64,000 bases of DNA from Nocardioides dokdonensis FR1436. Lineage in GTDB: Bacteria > Actinomycetota > Actinomycetes > Propionibacteriales > Nocardioidaceae. Positions 7,377-15,663 of this stretch are shown here, piece after piece (the stretch's first letter is position 1; the number at the start of each line of letters is the position of its first letter). The DNA lies in NCBI RefSeq assembly GCF_001653335.1, contig NZ_CP015079.1, positions 1,798,001 to 1,862,000 of the forward strand, read 5' to 3'. The notes under the pieces were generated by a model. That model searched no databases. It was not told the origin of the DNA and worked only from the letters and a program-made list of their open reading frames with translations. Both the position numbers and the translations under genes were made by a program.

Positions 7377-8105
7377 TCAGCTGCTGGTGGCCACGGTCCG
7401 GGCGTCCGCCTCGGCGCGCGCGTCCTTGGCCGGCACCACGAAGCGGTAGCCGACGTTGCGCACGGTGCCGATGAGGGTCTCGTTCTCGGGGCCGAGCTTG
7501 GCGCGCAGGCGCCGCACGTGGACGTCGACGGTGCGGGTGCCGCCGAAGTAGTCGTAGCCCCACACCTCCTGGAGCAGCTGCTGGCGGTTGAAGACGCGCC
7601 CGGGGTGCTGGGCGAGGTGCTTGAGGAGCTCGAACTCCTTGAAGGTCAGGTCGAGCGGACGCTTGCCGATGCGCGCGGTGTAGCTCTCGTCGTCGACCAC
7701 CACGCCGCCGGAGCGGATCAGGTGCGACTCGGGGTCGTCGGCGTCGCGACGGGCGCTCAGACGCCCGATCGAGATCCGGATCCGCGCCTCGAGCTCGGCG
7801 GGCCCGCTGGTGTGCAGGACGACGTCGTCCATGCCCCAGTCGTGGCCGACGACCGAGAGCCCGCCCTCGGTGACCACGAGCAGGACGGGCTGGTCGCTGC
7901 CGGTGGTGCGGATGAGCCGGCACAGGTCGCGGGCGTGGGCGAGGTCCTGGCGGCCGTCGACGAGCACCAGGTCGAGGTCGGCGGCCTCGAGCAGTGCGCT
8001 GCCGGTGGAGGGCAGGATGCGGACGTGATGACCGAGCAGGCCCAGGCCGGGCAGCACCTCGGCAGAGGACTGCAGGGCGTTGGTCAGCAGCAGGATGGTG
8101 CTCAC
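7377..8105 (-). CDS. glnR: GlnR-type orphan OmpR-family regulator
   Basis: A 242-residue OmpR-like protein. The N-terminal receiver is atypical ([26 protein letters not shown] in outline), as in GlnR proteins that act without phosphorylation. The C-terminal winged helix is canonical: [40 protein letters not shown] and [10 protein letters not shown]. Position next to mshD matches mycobacterial glnR. GlnR controls nitrogen assimilation genes in actinobacteria. GTG 8105 is preceded by GGAGGG at good spacing. No histidine kinase is adjacent. Confidence 0.88.
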   Translation of the reverse strand: MSTILLLTNALQSSAEVLPGLGLLGHHVRILPSTGSALLEAADLDLVLVDGRQDLAHARDLCRLIRTTGSDQPVLLVVTEGGLSVVGHDWGMDDVVLHTSGPAELEARIRISIGRLSARRDADDPESHLIRSGGVVVDDESYTARIGKRPLDLTFKEFELLKHLAQHPGRVFNRQQLLQEVWGYDYFGGTRTVDVHVRRLRAKLGPENETLIGTVRNVGYRFVVPAKDARAEADARTVATSS

Positions 8106-8213
8106 GGCGGGTCCCTCCGGTGTGCGGGGGACCAGAACACAACGTTGGGCTCCGGTCGGTGATCCGGGTTGAATGGTACCCAAGTGGTCCGGCGGCGACA
8201 GAGGAGTTCCAGC

Positions 8214-8489
8214 GTGAGCGAGAACCAGGTGGTGCACGTGCACTACTGGGCAGGGGCCAAGCACGCGGCCGGCACGGGCTCCGACACCCTCGAGGTGAGC
8301 GGTCCGCTGCCCCTGAGCGACGTCGTACGCCGCGCGGTCGCGCTGCACCCCGGCACCGACCTGGAGCGGGTGCTGGGCATCTGCTCGGTGCTGGTGGGCG
8401 AGGAGCCCGTCGGCACCCGCGACCCGGACGCGGTGGTCGTGCGGCCCGGCTCGGTGGTGGAGTTCCTGCCGCCCTTCGCGGGCGGCTGA
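8214..8489 (+). CDS. MoaD/ThiS-family sulfur-carrier-like protein
   Basis: A 91-residue ubiquitin-fold protein of the MoaD/ThiS group: [14 protein letters not shown] at the N-terminus, [17 protein letters not shown], and a C-terminus [11 protein letters not shown] ending in the Gly-Gly that is thiocarboxylated in sulfur carriers. GTG 8214 follows GAGGAG by 7 nt. It could serve molybdopterin, thiamine or another sulfur-transfer pathway; no dedicated activating enzyme lies nearby. It is divergent from glnR. Confidence 0.8.
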   Translation: MSENQVVHVHYWAGAKHAAGTGSDTLEVSGPLPLSDVVRRAVALHPGTDLERVLGICSVLVGEEPVGTRDPDAVVVRPGSVVEFLPPFAGG

Positions 8490-8586
8490 GTCGCGGTCGG
8501 GCGGCTCGTGCGACGTCCGGCCGCTGGACCCGTCTAGACCTGTGCTCGCGCGTCTTCGCAGGTCAGCGGGGGTGTGAAAACCCGTC

Positions 8587-8630
8587 GGGGTATTCGATGA
8601 GACCCACGTCACTGCCCGGTGGGGTATTCG
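8587..8630 (+). promoter_or_regulatory. Paired GGGGTATTCG boxes upstream of the secreted repeat protein
   Basis: GGGGTATTCG occurs at 8587-8596 and again at 8621-8630, exactly 34 bp apart, 48-91 bp before the ATG at 8678. GGGTAT is the -10 core recognised by SigF/SigB-type stress sigma factors in actinobacteria, but a convincing GTTT -35 is not seen. They could be tandem stress promoters or an activator site. Confidence 0.35.
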
Positions 8631-8677
8631 TTGCTCTGGTGAGCCCGCGAGGGTCGCGGCTCGGAGGAGGGTCTCTC

Positions 8678-9448
8678 ATGCTCAAGACGATCAAGGTGCT
8701 GGTGACGCTGGTGGCGTCCCTGGCGCTCGTGCTCGGCTTCACGGCCAGCGCTGGTGCCAGTGCGGGTGCCGGCGCCGGCAGCAGCGCGTCCGGCGCCTCG
8801 GCGTCCAGCGCCGCGCGGGCCGACTGCGCCGAGGAGCGCGCCGCCGTCAAGGCCGCCGACCGCAAGGTCGCCAAGAAGGAGCGCAAGCTCGCGAAGGCCG
8901 ACCGCCCCGGCAAGACCAAGCGGGCCCAGAAGCAGCTGCGCCGCGCCGAGCGCAAGCAGGCGCGCGCCGGGCTGGCGCTGGCGCAGTGCCAGGCCGGCGG
9001 TGGCACGGGTGGCCCGGAGCAGCCGGCCACGAGCCCGATCCAGGCCCTGTGCGACGCGGGTCTCCCACAGGCCGCGTGCGACGCGTTCCCGAGCCTGCCC
9101 GGTGGCGGCAGCGGCGACGGCAGCGGTGACAGCCCGATCCAGGCGCTCTGCGACGCCGGTCTGCCCCAGGCCCTGTGCGACGCCGCGACCGGTCCCGCCG
9201 GTCCGGGCGGCGAGAGCCCGATCCAGGCCCTGTGCGACGCCGGTCTGCCCCAGGCGATCTGCGACGCCGCCTCCGGCGGCATGCCCGACCTCCCCGGCCT
9301 GCCGGACGTCCCGGGTGCTCCCGGTGGCGGCGGTGACAGCCCCCTGCAGCCGCTGTGCGACGCGGGTCTCCCGCAGCAGCTCTGCGACCTGTTCGGCGGC
9401 GGCCTGCCCGAGCTCCCGGGTGTCCCCAGCCTGCCCCGCGCAGCCTGA
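8678..9448 (+). CDS. Secreted protein with four Cys-containing CDAGLPQ repeats
   Basis: The 256-residue protein starts with a signal peptide (KTIKVLVTLVASLALVLGF, then AxA-type sites). A Ser/Ala/Gly linker follows, then a highly basic helical region (AADRKVAKKERKLAKADR; residues about 60-105). The C-terminal half has four units of the pattern SPxQxLCDAGLPQxxCD at roughly residues 118, 154, 184 and 224, separated by Gly/Pro-rich spacers. Two Cys per unit suggest small disulfide-bonded modules outside the cell. GGAGGAGG lies 7 nt before the ATG. I do not recognise a named family. Confidence 0.75.
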   Translation: MLKTIKVLVTLVASLALVLGFTASAGASAGAGAGSSASGASASSAARADCAEERAAVKAADRKVAKKERKLAKADRPGKTKRAQKQLRRAERKQARAGLALAQCQAGGGTGGPEQPATSPIQALCDAGLPQAACDAFPSLPGGGSGDGSGDSPIQALCDAGLPQALCDAATGPAGPGGESPIQALCDAGLPQAICDAASGGMPDLPGLPDVPGAPGGGGDSPLQPLCDAGLPQQLCDLFGGGLPELPGVPSLPRAA

Positions 9449-9469
9449 TCGCTGATTGAGCTCCCACGG

Positions 9470-9495
9470 ACGGCCGCCCCCTCGGGGGCGGCCGT
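9470..9495 (+). terminator. Rho-independent terminator of the repeat-protein gene
   Basis: Perfect 12-bp inverted repeat ACGGCCGCCCCC / GGGGGCGGCCGT with a 2-nt spacer (about a 4-nt working loop), starting 22 bp after the stop codon. The following T-run is weak (TTCTGCGTT). Confidence 0.75.
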
Positions 9496-9526
9496 TCTGC
9501 GTTGCGGCGCACCCCGGAGCTCGGCG

Positions 9527-10987
9527 TCAGCGCGGGGCTCGGCGCCGGCGGGTGAGTTCCCAGCCGCGGTCGGGGTGGTGTCGTAGCTGCCAGGTGGGGT
9601 CGTGGGTGCGGTGGTGGTGCCAGGAGCAGAGGGGGATGGCGAGGTCGAGGTCGGTGTCGCCGTGGTGGGACCAGGGGATGAGGTGGTGGATCTCGGTCCA
9701 GGCGAAGGGTCTCTGGCAGGTGTCGATGGCGCAGGTGTCGTGGGTCAGGGCGAGTGCTTTTCGTTGGTGGTGGGTGTGCAGTCGTCGGGTGCGGCCGAGG
9801 TCGAGTGGCGCTGACTCCGAGTTGAGGATGGCGGGGACGAGTCCTGCTTCGCAGGCGAGGCGGCGCAGGTCGCCGGCGGCGGTGCGGGTGCCGGTGTCGA
9901 GCTTCGCGGTGCCGCTCTCGGCTGGGCCTTTCCAGTCGGGCCAGGTGGTGGGGTCGAGGTCGCCGGTGGCGGCGAGGTCGCGGGTGAGGTCGTCGGCGGT
10001 CATGGTGACCAGGAGGGTGATGGCGTTGGCGCCGGTCCAGCCGTCGGTGGGCAGGTGCTCGATGAGCTCGCACAGGGCGTGGCCTGCGAGCTCCCAGCCG
10101 GAGAGGCCGTGGCCTTCTCCGGTGGGGGCGGAGCGGTCGTGGCCGGAGATGTGTTCCCCGTCGGGGCCGGTGCGGGCCTTGTTGAGTCGTCGGGGTGCGG
10201 AGAGGGTCTCGAGGGCGGTGCGCAGCAGGGAGCCGTGGAGCTCGGGGATCGTGAACTTGCCGGAGTAGGTGCCGTCGCCGTTGTCGTGCAGGGCGAGGTA
10301 GGTCTCGTGCTTGGCGCGGCGGGATTCGCGTCCGAGCATGATGGCTTCGTGGCGGTCGGCGAGGTCGCGGTCGATGACCTCGAGCATCCGGCGGGCTGCT
10401 TGGCGCAGTCGTTTGGCGTTCATCGGGCGCCCTGATCGGGTGCCGATGCCGGTGGCCTTGCCCACGAGGATCTCCTCGGCGACGGCGAGCTGCTCAGGAG
10501 TGGTCTCGAGGGGCGCCTGTTCGGCGGCGTTGACGATGATGCGGACCTGGCGGGTGGTGATGGCGCCGGTGGCGTAGGCGGTGCGGGCGTGGTGGTACTT
10601 CTCGCCGAGCAGGGCGGCGATGCGGACCCCGCCGGCGTGCACCTCGCGGGTCTCCCCGGTCAGGGCGGCGGCCCAGGCGTCGGTGCCGGTGGCGGCGGCG
10701 TGGTCGGCGACGTGGCGTCGTTCGGCCTCGGCGAGGACCTGGCCGGTGAGTGCGGCGGCTTCGGCCTCGAGGGCGGAGAGCTGTTGCAGCAGGGGTGCGA
10801 GGTCGTCCTCAGGTGTGGCTTCCAGGCGCGTGGTCCGGGCGGTGGCCATGGCCTCCCGGGCGGCCAGCACCCCGGCCAGCACGCCGGCCCAGCTCCCGGC
10901 CGTGTCAGGGCTCGCACTACTGCTCGCACGCACCCCGGTCGCCGGGGCGTCGGCCCGGTCGGCGGTGGGGTGCTGGAGCAGCGTCAT
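9527..10987 (-). CDS. DUF222 / HNH endonuclease (13E12 repeat-like family)
   Basis: A 486-residue protein with the DUF222 domain (residues about 60-350) followed by a C-terminal HNH nuclease motif: CAIDTCQRPFAWTEIHHLIPW, then HGDTDLDLAIPLCSWHH in outline. It thus has the CxxxxC zinc pair and the HH metal-finger residues. Family members are multi-copy in actinobacterial genomes (13E12 repeat proteins of mycobacteria) and their role is unclear; some act like mobile endonucleases. ATG 10987 was chosen because it begins the conserved region. The gene lies downstream of hsp20 on the same strand but is separated from it by a strong terminator. Confidence 0.85.
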   Translation of the reverse strand: MTLLQHPTADRADAPATGVRASSSASPDTAGSWAGVLAGVLAAREAMATARTTRLEATPEDDLAPLLQQLSALEAEAAALTGQVLAEAERRHVADHAAATGTDAWAAALTGETREVHAGGVRIAALLGEKYHHARTAYATGAITTRQVRIIVNAAEQAPLETTPEQLAVAEEILVGKATGIGTRSGRPMNAKRLRQAARRMLEVIDRDLADRHEAIMLGRESRRAKHETYLALHDNGDGTYSGKFTIPELHGSLLRTALETLSAPRRLNKARTGPDGEHISGHDRSAPTGEGHGLSGWELAGHALCELIEHLPTDGWTGANAITLLVTMTADDLTRDLAATGDLDPTTWPDWKGPAESGTAKLDTGTRTAAGDLRRLACEAGLVPAILNSESAPLDLGRTRRLHTHHQRKALALTHDTCAIDTCQRPFAWTEIHHLIPWSHHGDTDLDLAIPLCSWHHHRTHDPTWQLRHHPDRGWELTRRRRAPR

Positions 10988-11071
10988 GGCCCTATTCTCC
11001 CACCGCCGGGACCAGTTGTCGAACACCAGTTCGAGTCTGTGGATGAGGTGGTGGAGGGTCGCGGACCCGCT

Positions 11072-11109
11072 GAGAGGCGGCCCCCCCGCCGTGGGTGGGG
11101 CCGCCTCTC
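11072..11109 (-). terminator. Terminator downstream of hsp20
   Basis: Perfect 13-bp inverted repeat GAGAGGCGGCCCC / GGGGCCGCCTCTC with a 12-nt loop, 22 bp past the hsp20 stop. It isolates hsp20 from the DUF222-HNH gene. No long T-run follows on the minus strand. Confidence 0.7.
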
Positions 11110-11130
11110 GAGAAGGGTCGGTGGGGCTGA

Positions 11131-11562
11131 TCAGCTCTCGATCGCCTGGGTCTCGCGCTCGGGCGAGGTGGAGCCGACCTGGATCTTGCGGGGCTTGGCC
11201 TTCTCGGCGACCGGCACGAGCAGGCGCAGCACGCCGTCGTCGTACGTCGCCTCGATGCGCTCGAGGTCGAGGTTGTCGCCGAGCACGAGCTGGCGGCTGA
11301 AGGCGCCGGTCGGCCGCTCGGAGGCGAGTCGCTCCCAGTCGCCGTTGGGGCTCACGCGCTCGGCCCGCACGGTGAGGACGTTGCGCTCGACGTCGAGGTC
11401 GATGCTGTCGCGGTTCACGCCGGGCAGGTCCAGCTCGATGATGAACTGGTCGCCCTGGCGCCAGGCGTCCATCGCCATGGTGACGGGCCGGTTGGTGGTG
11501 CCCAGCAGCTGCTGGGTGAGGCGGTCGAGGTCGCGGAAGGGGTCGGTGGTGCGCAGCAGCAT
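11131..11562 (-). CDS. Hsp20-family small heat-shock protein
   Basis: A 143-residue alpha-crystallin-domain chaperone. The core contains [30 protein letters not shown] and the C-terminal strand [20 protein letters not shown] with the conserved GVL motif, followed by a KPRKIQV tail carrying the I-x-V oligomerisation element. It binds unfolding proteins in the cytoplasm. AAGGAGGAAGCC precedes the ATG. The gene is divergent from a MerR/HspR-like regulator gene, with a perfect 18-bp palindrome between them that may be its operator. Confidence 0.9.
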   Translation of the reverse strand: MLLRTTDPFRDLDRLTQQLLGTTNRPVTMAMDAWRQGDQFIIELDLPGVNRDSIDLDVERNVLTVRAERVSPNGDWERLASERPTGAFSRQLVLGDNLDLERIEATYDDGVLRLLVPVAEKAKPRKIQVGSTSPERETQAIES

Positions 11563-11628
11563 GGCTTCCTCCTTGCTCGTCGAAGGGTGGTGGAGTGAGT
11601 GGGTGGCGGTCTGCGTAAGTCCGCCGAT

Positions 11629-11646
11629 CTGTATCAATGGATACAG
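11629..11646. promoter_or_regulatory. 18-bp palindrome between hsp20 and the MerR-like gene
   Basis: CTGTATCAATGGATACAG has perfect 7-bp arms (CTGTATC/GATACAG) with a 4-nt centre. It lies 67 bp before the hsp20 ATG and 90 bp before the regulator ATG. It does not match the HspR HAIR consensus (CTTGAGT-N7-ACTCAAG), so if it is the operator the regulator has a different specificity. Confidence 0.5.
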
Positions 11647-11735
11647 GTTTGTTGTAACTCGGCATCTAGGTCAGAATCAAGCCCGAAGACTGAGAAGTGG
11701 CTGAGAAGTCAGCACCGGTGTGGCGGAGGTGGCGG

Positions 11736-12011
11736 ATGAGCGGGCGAGGGCGAGGCGTGTTCGCGATCTCGGTGGCGGCCGACATGGTGCGCATGGAGGT
11801 GCAGAACCTGCGCGTCTACGAAAGGCGCGGCCTGCTCACCCCGGAGCGCACCGGCGGCGGCACTCGGCTCTACAGCGAGGCCGACATCGAGGTCCTGCAC
11901 CGCATCCGCCAGCTGCTCGCCGAGGGCTTGAACCTGGCCGGTATCGCCCGGGTCCTGGTGCTCGAGGAGGAGGTCCGACGGCTGCGCGAAGGTGTCGTGC
12001 CACCCGACTGA
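11736..12011 (+). CDS. MerR-family HspR-like regulator
   Basis: A 91-residue MerR-type DNA-binding protein without an effector domain. Helix-turn-helix and wing: FAISVAADMVRMEVQNLRVY, ERRGLLTPERTGGGTRLYS, EADIEVLHRIRQLLAEGLNL in outline; then a short dimerisation helix (LEEEVRRLRE). This layout and the neighbouring hsp20 resemble HspR repressors. ATG 11736 was preferred to GTG 11697 because GGAGG lies 6 nt upstream and the conserved region starts soon after. It probably autoregulates and represses hsp20. Confidence 0.82.
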   Translation: MSGRGRGVFAISVAADMVRMEVQNLRVYERRGLLTPERTGGGTRLYSEADIEVLHRIRQLLAEGLNLAGIARVLVLEEEVRRLREGVVPPD

Positions 12012-12124
12012 GGAGTGAGAAATTCTCGGCTCACCCCCGTCAGGTGGCGGTTTGACGGTGTTTGCTGGTTAGGGTGCGGTGAACGACGGACCCCAAGACG
12101 AGCAACATGATGAAGGAGAACTGC

Positions 12125-12400
12125 ATGAACAAGGGAGAGCTTCGCGAGACCGTGGCCAAGGAGACCGGCCTGACCGGTGCCGACGCTGAGCGCGCCGTGG
12201 ACGCCGCTCTGTCGGCGATCGTGTCGGCTGTGGCCAAGGGCGAGCGCGTGAGCATCGCCGGTTTCGGCACCTTCGAGCCCCGCGAGCGTTCGGCGCGTGA
12301 GGGTCGCAACCCGCAGACCGGCGAGACCATGCAGATCGCCGCGACGACCGTCCCCGGCTTCAAGGCCGCGGCCGCGTTCAAGAAGGCCGTCGCCGGCTGA
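12125..12400 (+). CDS. hup: HU-family nucleoid DNA-binding protein
   Basis: A 91-residue HU/IHF-fold protein: NKGELRETVAKETGLTGADA at the N-terminus, SIAGFGTFEPRERSAREGRN with the signature GFGTF...RxxREGRNPQTG, and a C-terminus FKAAAAFKKAVAG. It lacks the Lys/Ala-rich tail of mycobacterial HupB, so it is the short form. It bends and compacts DNA. ATG 12125 is preceded by AAGGAGA at normal spacing. A strong terminator follows, so it is probably monocistronic. Confidence 0.93.
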   Translation: MNKGELRETVAKETGLTGADAERAVDAALSAIVSAVAKGERVSIAGFGTFEPRERSAREGRNPQTGETMQIAATTVPGFKAAAAFKKAVAG

Positions 12401-12416
12401 TCCAGCCACTGACGCC

Positions 12417-12456
12417 ACGAGGGCCGGGTTCCGCTGATGCGGAGCCCGGCCCTCGT
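12417..12456 (+). terminator. Terminator of hup
   Basis: ACGAGGGCCGGG and CCCGGCCCTCGT form a 12-bp stem, extended inside by CCGC/GCGG after a 2-nt bulge on each side, with a TGAT loop. It starts 16 bp after the stop and is followed by CGTT. Confidence 0.8.
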
Positions 12457-12481
12457 CGTTGGGGGGTGGTGGTGCCTCTCG

Positions 12482-12634
12482 TCAGGCGGCGTTCCTCACC
12501 AGGATCGGCCGCTGCGGTGCGCGGCGTACGGGCGCCGGCTGCGGACGGCGGCGGAGCAGGTGGCCGACGGCGATGCCGCCGGCGAGCGAGGTGGCCGTCC
12601 AGAGCAGGACGATGAGTGCGGTCGTGACGATCAT
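12482..12634 (-). CDS. Small single-pass membrane protein (50 aa)
   Basis: From ATG 12634 a 50-residue product begins with a membrane helix (IVTTALIVLLWTATSLAGGI) followed by a basic, Pro-rich tail (RRRPQPAPVRRAPQRP). GGAGAG lies 3 nt before the ATG, which is rather close. No family is recognised. Small size leaves doubt, but the signal-anchor plus basic tail is protein-like. Confidence 0.45.
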   Translation of the reverse strand: MIVTTALIVLLWTATSLAGGIAVGHLLRRRPQPAPVRRAPQRPILVRNAA

Positions 12635-12817
12635 GGGCTCTCCCTGGGGGGTGGGGATCCGCTCAGTCTCTGCGGGGGTGGGTCGCGCCGTGGTGCTTGG
12701 GGGGATGGCGCCACCATCATGCTGGTCCCATCGATGGTGCCGCACCTCACCCTGAAGTGAAAGTCCTCACTGTCACTTTTTTCGGAATGCGCCGCGCCTG
12801 TCGGCTGTTCTGCCCGC

Positions 12818-13318
12818 GTGCCCACCGGACTGTGGATCGCCCTTGCGGCGGTCGTGATCGCCCTCGCCTTCGGCGCCTACCGCGCCGCGACCGACGGGCG
12901 CTTCCGCGGCACCCACGCCCTGAGCGCCTCCGGTCCGGACGTCGAGGGCGCGGCTCGCCCGGTGGCGGACGACGCTGCTTCGGTGCCGGGGACGCCCACC
13001 GCGTGGGACGAGGTGCTCGCCTCGCTGCCCGAGGCGGGGCTGGGGGAGCGGGCCACGTTCGTGCAGTTCTCCTCGGCCTTCTGTGCCCCCTGCCGCGCGA
13101 CTCGACGCACGCTCGGCGAGGTCGCCGAGCTGGTGCCCGGCGTGACGCACCTGGAGATCGACGCCGAGCTGCACCTCGACCTCGTACGCCGCCTCGACGT
13201 GCTGCGCACCCCCACCACGCTGATCCTCGACGCGGCCGGCCGCGAGGTCACCCGCGCCTCGGGAGCGCCGCGCAAGGAGACCGTGCTGGCGACGCTGGAC
13301 TCGGTCGTCGCTGACTGA
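12818..13318 (+). CDS. Membrane-anchored thioredoxin-like protein
   Basis: The 166-residue protein has an N-terminal anchor helix (LWIALAAVVIALAFGAYRAA) and a thioredoxin fold with the active-site motif FCAPCRATRR near residue 88 and the cis-Pro loop RTPTTLILD. It likely faces outside the membrane and reduces or isomerises disulfides. A comparable thioredoxin gene (thiX) sits in the sseC-cysA2-glnR-mshD neighbourhood of M. tuberculosis, and the rhodanese/SseC genes lie about 5 kb downstream here. GTG start at the anchor. Confidence 0.82.
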   Translation: MPTGLWIALAAVVIALAFGAYRAATDGRFRGTHALSASGPDVEGAARPVADDAASVPGTPTAWDEVLASLPEAGLGERATFVQFSSAFCAPCRATRRTLGEVAELVPGVTHLEIDAELHLDLVRRLDVLRTPTTLILDAAGREVTRASGAPRKETVLATLDSVVAD

Positions 13319-13356
13319 CCCGTTTGGGGCCGCGGGCCGTCGGTGATGATGCGCTC

Positions 13357-13902
13357 ATGAGCTCAGCCCACGCGACCGGTCCGATGGCCCACCAGTTCGT
13401 GCAACGGGCGCGCGAGCTCACCGAGGGCACGCCGTACACGGTGAGCGCGACCGAGAAGGGTTTCGACGTCACGCTCGACATCGTCGACGCCCAGTGGTTC
13501 GGGTTGTTCAACAAGGCGGGGCTGAAGCGGGTCTTCACCCACCACGTCGTCTTCCACGGGCCGGACCTGTACTCGATCACTGACGAGTCGCGCCGGGTGA
13601 GCTGGACCGCGGGCGTGCCCTCGACCGTGGGCGGCGAGGTGTCGTACGGGCGGATCATCCAGTTCGGCGCCCAGAAGGTCTGGGCCTTCGACGAGCACGG
13701 CTCGTTCGGGGTGCAGGCCGACTACCGCTTCCACTCCGAGGAGGGACGCGACCTGATCACGGGGGTCGCCCAGGAGCTCGGGCTCAGGAGCCGGCGCGGC
13801 GCGGCCGAGCGGATCGCGCTGGTGATGGCGATCATCGGTGGCGGCGGAGCGATCGTCACGGGGATCGTGCTCGTGGTCCTGCTGCTGCTCGGCGCGTTCT
13901 GA
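13357..13902 (+). CDS. Uncharacterised protein with C-terminal membrane anchor
   Basis: A 181-residue protein of no recognised family. The soluble N-terminal part (residues 1-145) reads as an alpha/beta domain (VSATEKGFDVTLDIVDAQWF, then a region rich in aromatic residues: GRIIQFGAQKVWAFDEHGSF). The C-terminus holds one strongly hydrophobic helix (about 153-180, LVMAIIGGGGAIVTGIVLVV). GATGAT lies 6 nt before the ATG, which fits a leaderless start. It follows the thioredoxin gene by 38 bp on the same strand. Confidence 0.65.
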   Translation: MSSAHATGPMAHQFVQRARELTEGTPYTVSATEKGFDVTLDIVDAQWFGLFNKAGLKRVFTHHVVFHGPDLYSITDESRRVSWTAGVPSTVGGEVSYGRIIQFGAQKVWAFDEHGSFGVQADYRFHSEEGRDLITGVAQELGLRSRRGAAERIALVMAIIGGGGAIVTGIVLVVLLLLGAF

Positions 13903-13916
13903 GGCCCGGCCGGTCG

Positions 13917-14765
13917 TCAGTCGTAGGAGACGAGCTGGGGCTGGGCGGTGCGGACCTGCAGGTCCTCCGCGGGGCTGGTCATGGTCACCGTGCCGTCCAC
14001 GTCCCGCCACGGCCCGCTGCCCAGCCGCCACCGGGCGCCCCACGTGGTCGTGAGCTGGAGGGTGACGCTGCCGGCCTCGGTGTAGCGGTGCGAGACGTAC
14101 TGGTCCATCGGCACGCCCTTCGCGTACGCGCGGCCCGGATCGGTGGTCGTCATCGACTCGCCGTCGCCCAGGGCCCAGGTGAAGGTGGTGGGAGTGATGT
14201 CGAACGTGATCTGTCGCCCCAGCAGCCGCACGCTCTCCTGGAACGGCTCGGCCTGGGTGTGCAGGATCGTGTCGAAGTTGACCAGGGTCTCGCCGTCCGG
14301 CGGTTGGATGTTCAGCGGCGCCTCCGGCAGCGGGATGCGCTTGAAGGCCTCCAGGATGCGGCCGGGGGTCAGAATGGGTGCGGTGGTCGCTGCTGGGTCG
14401 CCTGGCTCGACGCACGTCACTCCCGAATAGGCGGTTGATCCACTGGGCAGCGTCGCGGTGACTGTGTGCATGATTCCGTCGGAGCCGCAAAGGAGTGGCC
14501 CTTCGCATCCGAAGGCTGTCGGTTGCACAACGCCGTCGTCGCGCTGGCAAATCGGGTCGACGACGTAGGTCATTCCATTGCTCGAGCCGCCCGCGGCAGG
14601 AGACAGCGAACTGGCCGACCCGTAGGCGTCTGTCGTTTGGGTGGCAGCGGCGTTGAACGAGTCGGTTGCATCGCTGCCGGCCACGGTCGGGCCCGCGGGG
14701 TCGTCACCGCTGGCTGCACCAGCGCCAACGACCAAGAGCAGGAGGATGGCAGCGGCAGTCCTCAT
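13917..14765 (-). CDS. Secreted protein with PKD-like domain
   Basis: The 282-residue protein has a signal peptide (RTAAAILLLLVVGAGAASG). The mature part contains four Cys in the first half and a PKD-like beta sandwich near the C-terminus, marked by FTWALGDGESMTTTDPG and a terminal strand GSVTLQLTTTWGARW. Such domains occur on actinobacterial cell surfaces and bind partners or glycans. Its ATG overlaps the stop of the upstream DUF6318-like lipoprotein gene (ATGA), so the two are coupled and probably work together. Confidence 0.72.
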   Translation of the reverse strand: MRTAAAILLLLVVGAGAASGDDPAGPTVAGSDATDSFNAAATQTTDAYGSASSLSPAAGGSSNGMTYVVDPICQRDDGVVQPTAFGCEGPLLCGSDGIMHTVTATLPSGSTAYSGVTCVEPGDPAATTAPILTPGRILEAFKRIPLPEAPLNIQPPDGETLVNFDTILHTQAEPFQESVRLLGRQITFDITPTTFTWALGDGESMTTTDPGRAYAKGVPMDQYVSHRYTEAGSVTLQLTTTWGARWRLGSGPWRDVDGTVTMTSPAEDLQVRTAQPQLVSYD

Positions 14766-15304
14766 TCGGTGATGTCCAACCGAGTCATCTGCCACCGTCC
14801 TGAGTTCCACGCGATAAAGGCGATGAAGCCTGCTCGTCCACCGCTATTTCGTTGCGGCTTGCTGTCGGCGGTTTTGCGCAGGATTTGTGGAGCTTGATCG
14901 ACGCTAATCGGTAGGACGGACTCGGCGGCCGGGCTGTTGAGAGGTTCGCCGAATTGTGCAACCCGCCAGCCTTTAGTTTCGACTGACCCTCCGGCTCCGT
15001 AGATCTGGTCGATAAGCTTCATAAAATTGGAGCACGTTTCGCAATCAGGGCTACTGAGGCGGCTGAGTTCCTCTGTGTCCCCACCTGATCTGGCCTTGTT
15101 GAAAACGTCCACCCAGTGCTCGACGAAAGCCACCGCCCCGTCGTCGGTCTTCTTCTCCCACTCCTCCTTGGCCGGCGCAGCGCTCTCGCTGGGCGATGGA
15201 CTGGCGGAGGGGGTGGGGTCGGCGACCTTCGGCTCCGGGTCGTCACCGCTGCAGGCGGTGAGGGCGAGGAGCAGCGCGGCGGCGTACGCGAGGTGTCGTC
15301 TCAT
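14762..15304 (-). CDS. DUF6318-like lipoprotein
   Basis: The 180-residue protein has a lipoprotein signal (LAYAAALLLALTACSG, lipobox LTAC), a Pro/Ser-rich linker (PTPSASPSPSES) and a compact domain with DGAVAFVEHWVDVFNKA and the conserved PDCETCSNF pair of Cys. This order matches the DUF6318 family. It would sit on the outer face of the membrane. It is the first gene of a two-gene operon with the PKD-like protein. The 3' half (14762-15060) is less GC-rich than its neighbours. Confidence 0.75.
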   Translation of the reverse strand: MRRHLAYAAALLLALTACSGDDPEPKVADPTPSASPSPSESAAPAKEEWEKKTDDGAVAFVEHWVDVFNKARSGGDTEELSRLSSPDCETCSNFMKLIDQIYGAGGSVETKGWRVAQFGEPLNSPAAESVLPISVDQAPQILRKTADSKPQRNSGGRAGFIAFIAWNSGRWQMTRLDITE

Positions 15305-15663
15305 GTGTCAGCTTTCCCGAGAGTGCGCCCCAGTACGGTCCGGGGGCGCCTTGTCACGGTAAAGGCCTACCCAGTTCTGGGCCAGTGCTCACCTGCGGTC
15401 TGTGGACAACGCCGAGCAACCGATGCGATCCGAGCCCCGGTCGCCGAACTGCTGACCAAAGGCAGTGTCATCACCGCGCTCTGAGCGTGAGTGAGCCGCC
15501 GCGTGCCGGGCTTTGCTCAGCAGTTTGGCAAGCCAGGTTGGGCTCCTGGGCTCCTGGACAGCGCCGAGCTGGCGTGGCGGTGAGCCAGCAACCCTCGGCG
15601 ACACGACTTCGGTTGCCAGCTCACCGCCCCAGCGCGGCGGCCGGCAAGAGAGCGACAAGAAAG
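15305..15663. other. Intergenic stretch with an imperfect inverted repeat
   Basis: No supportable gene. The main structure is at 15576-15628: GGCGGTGAGCCAGCAACC and GGTTGCCAGCTCACCGCC pair at 16 of 18 positions around a 17-nt loop. It lies 36 bp beyond the gmd stop and may terminate gmd. The rest shows nothing recognisable. Confidence 0.5.

Noticed and set aside
10589..11704. Plus-strand frames across the DUF222-HNH start, the terminator and hsp20
   Set aside because: They run antisense through two well-supported genes and a terminator.
11563..11735. HspR HAIR element between hsp20 and the regulator
   Set aside because: No CTTGAGT-N7-ACTCAAG match; the palindrome present is a different sequence.
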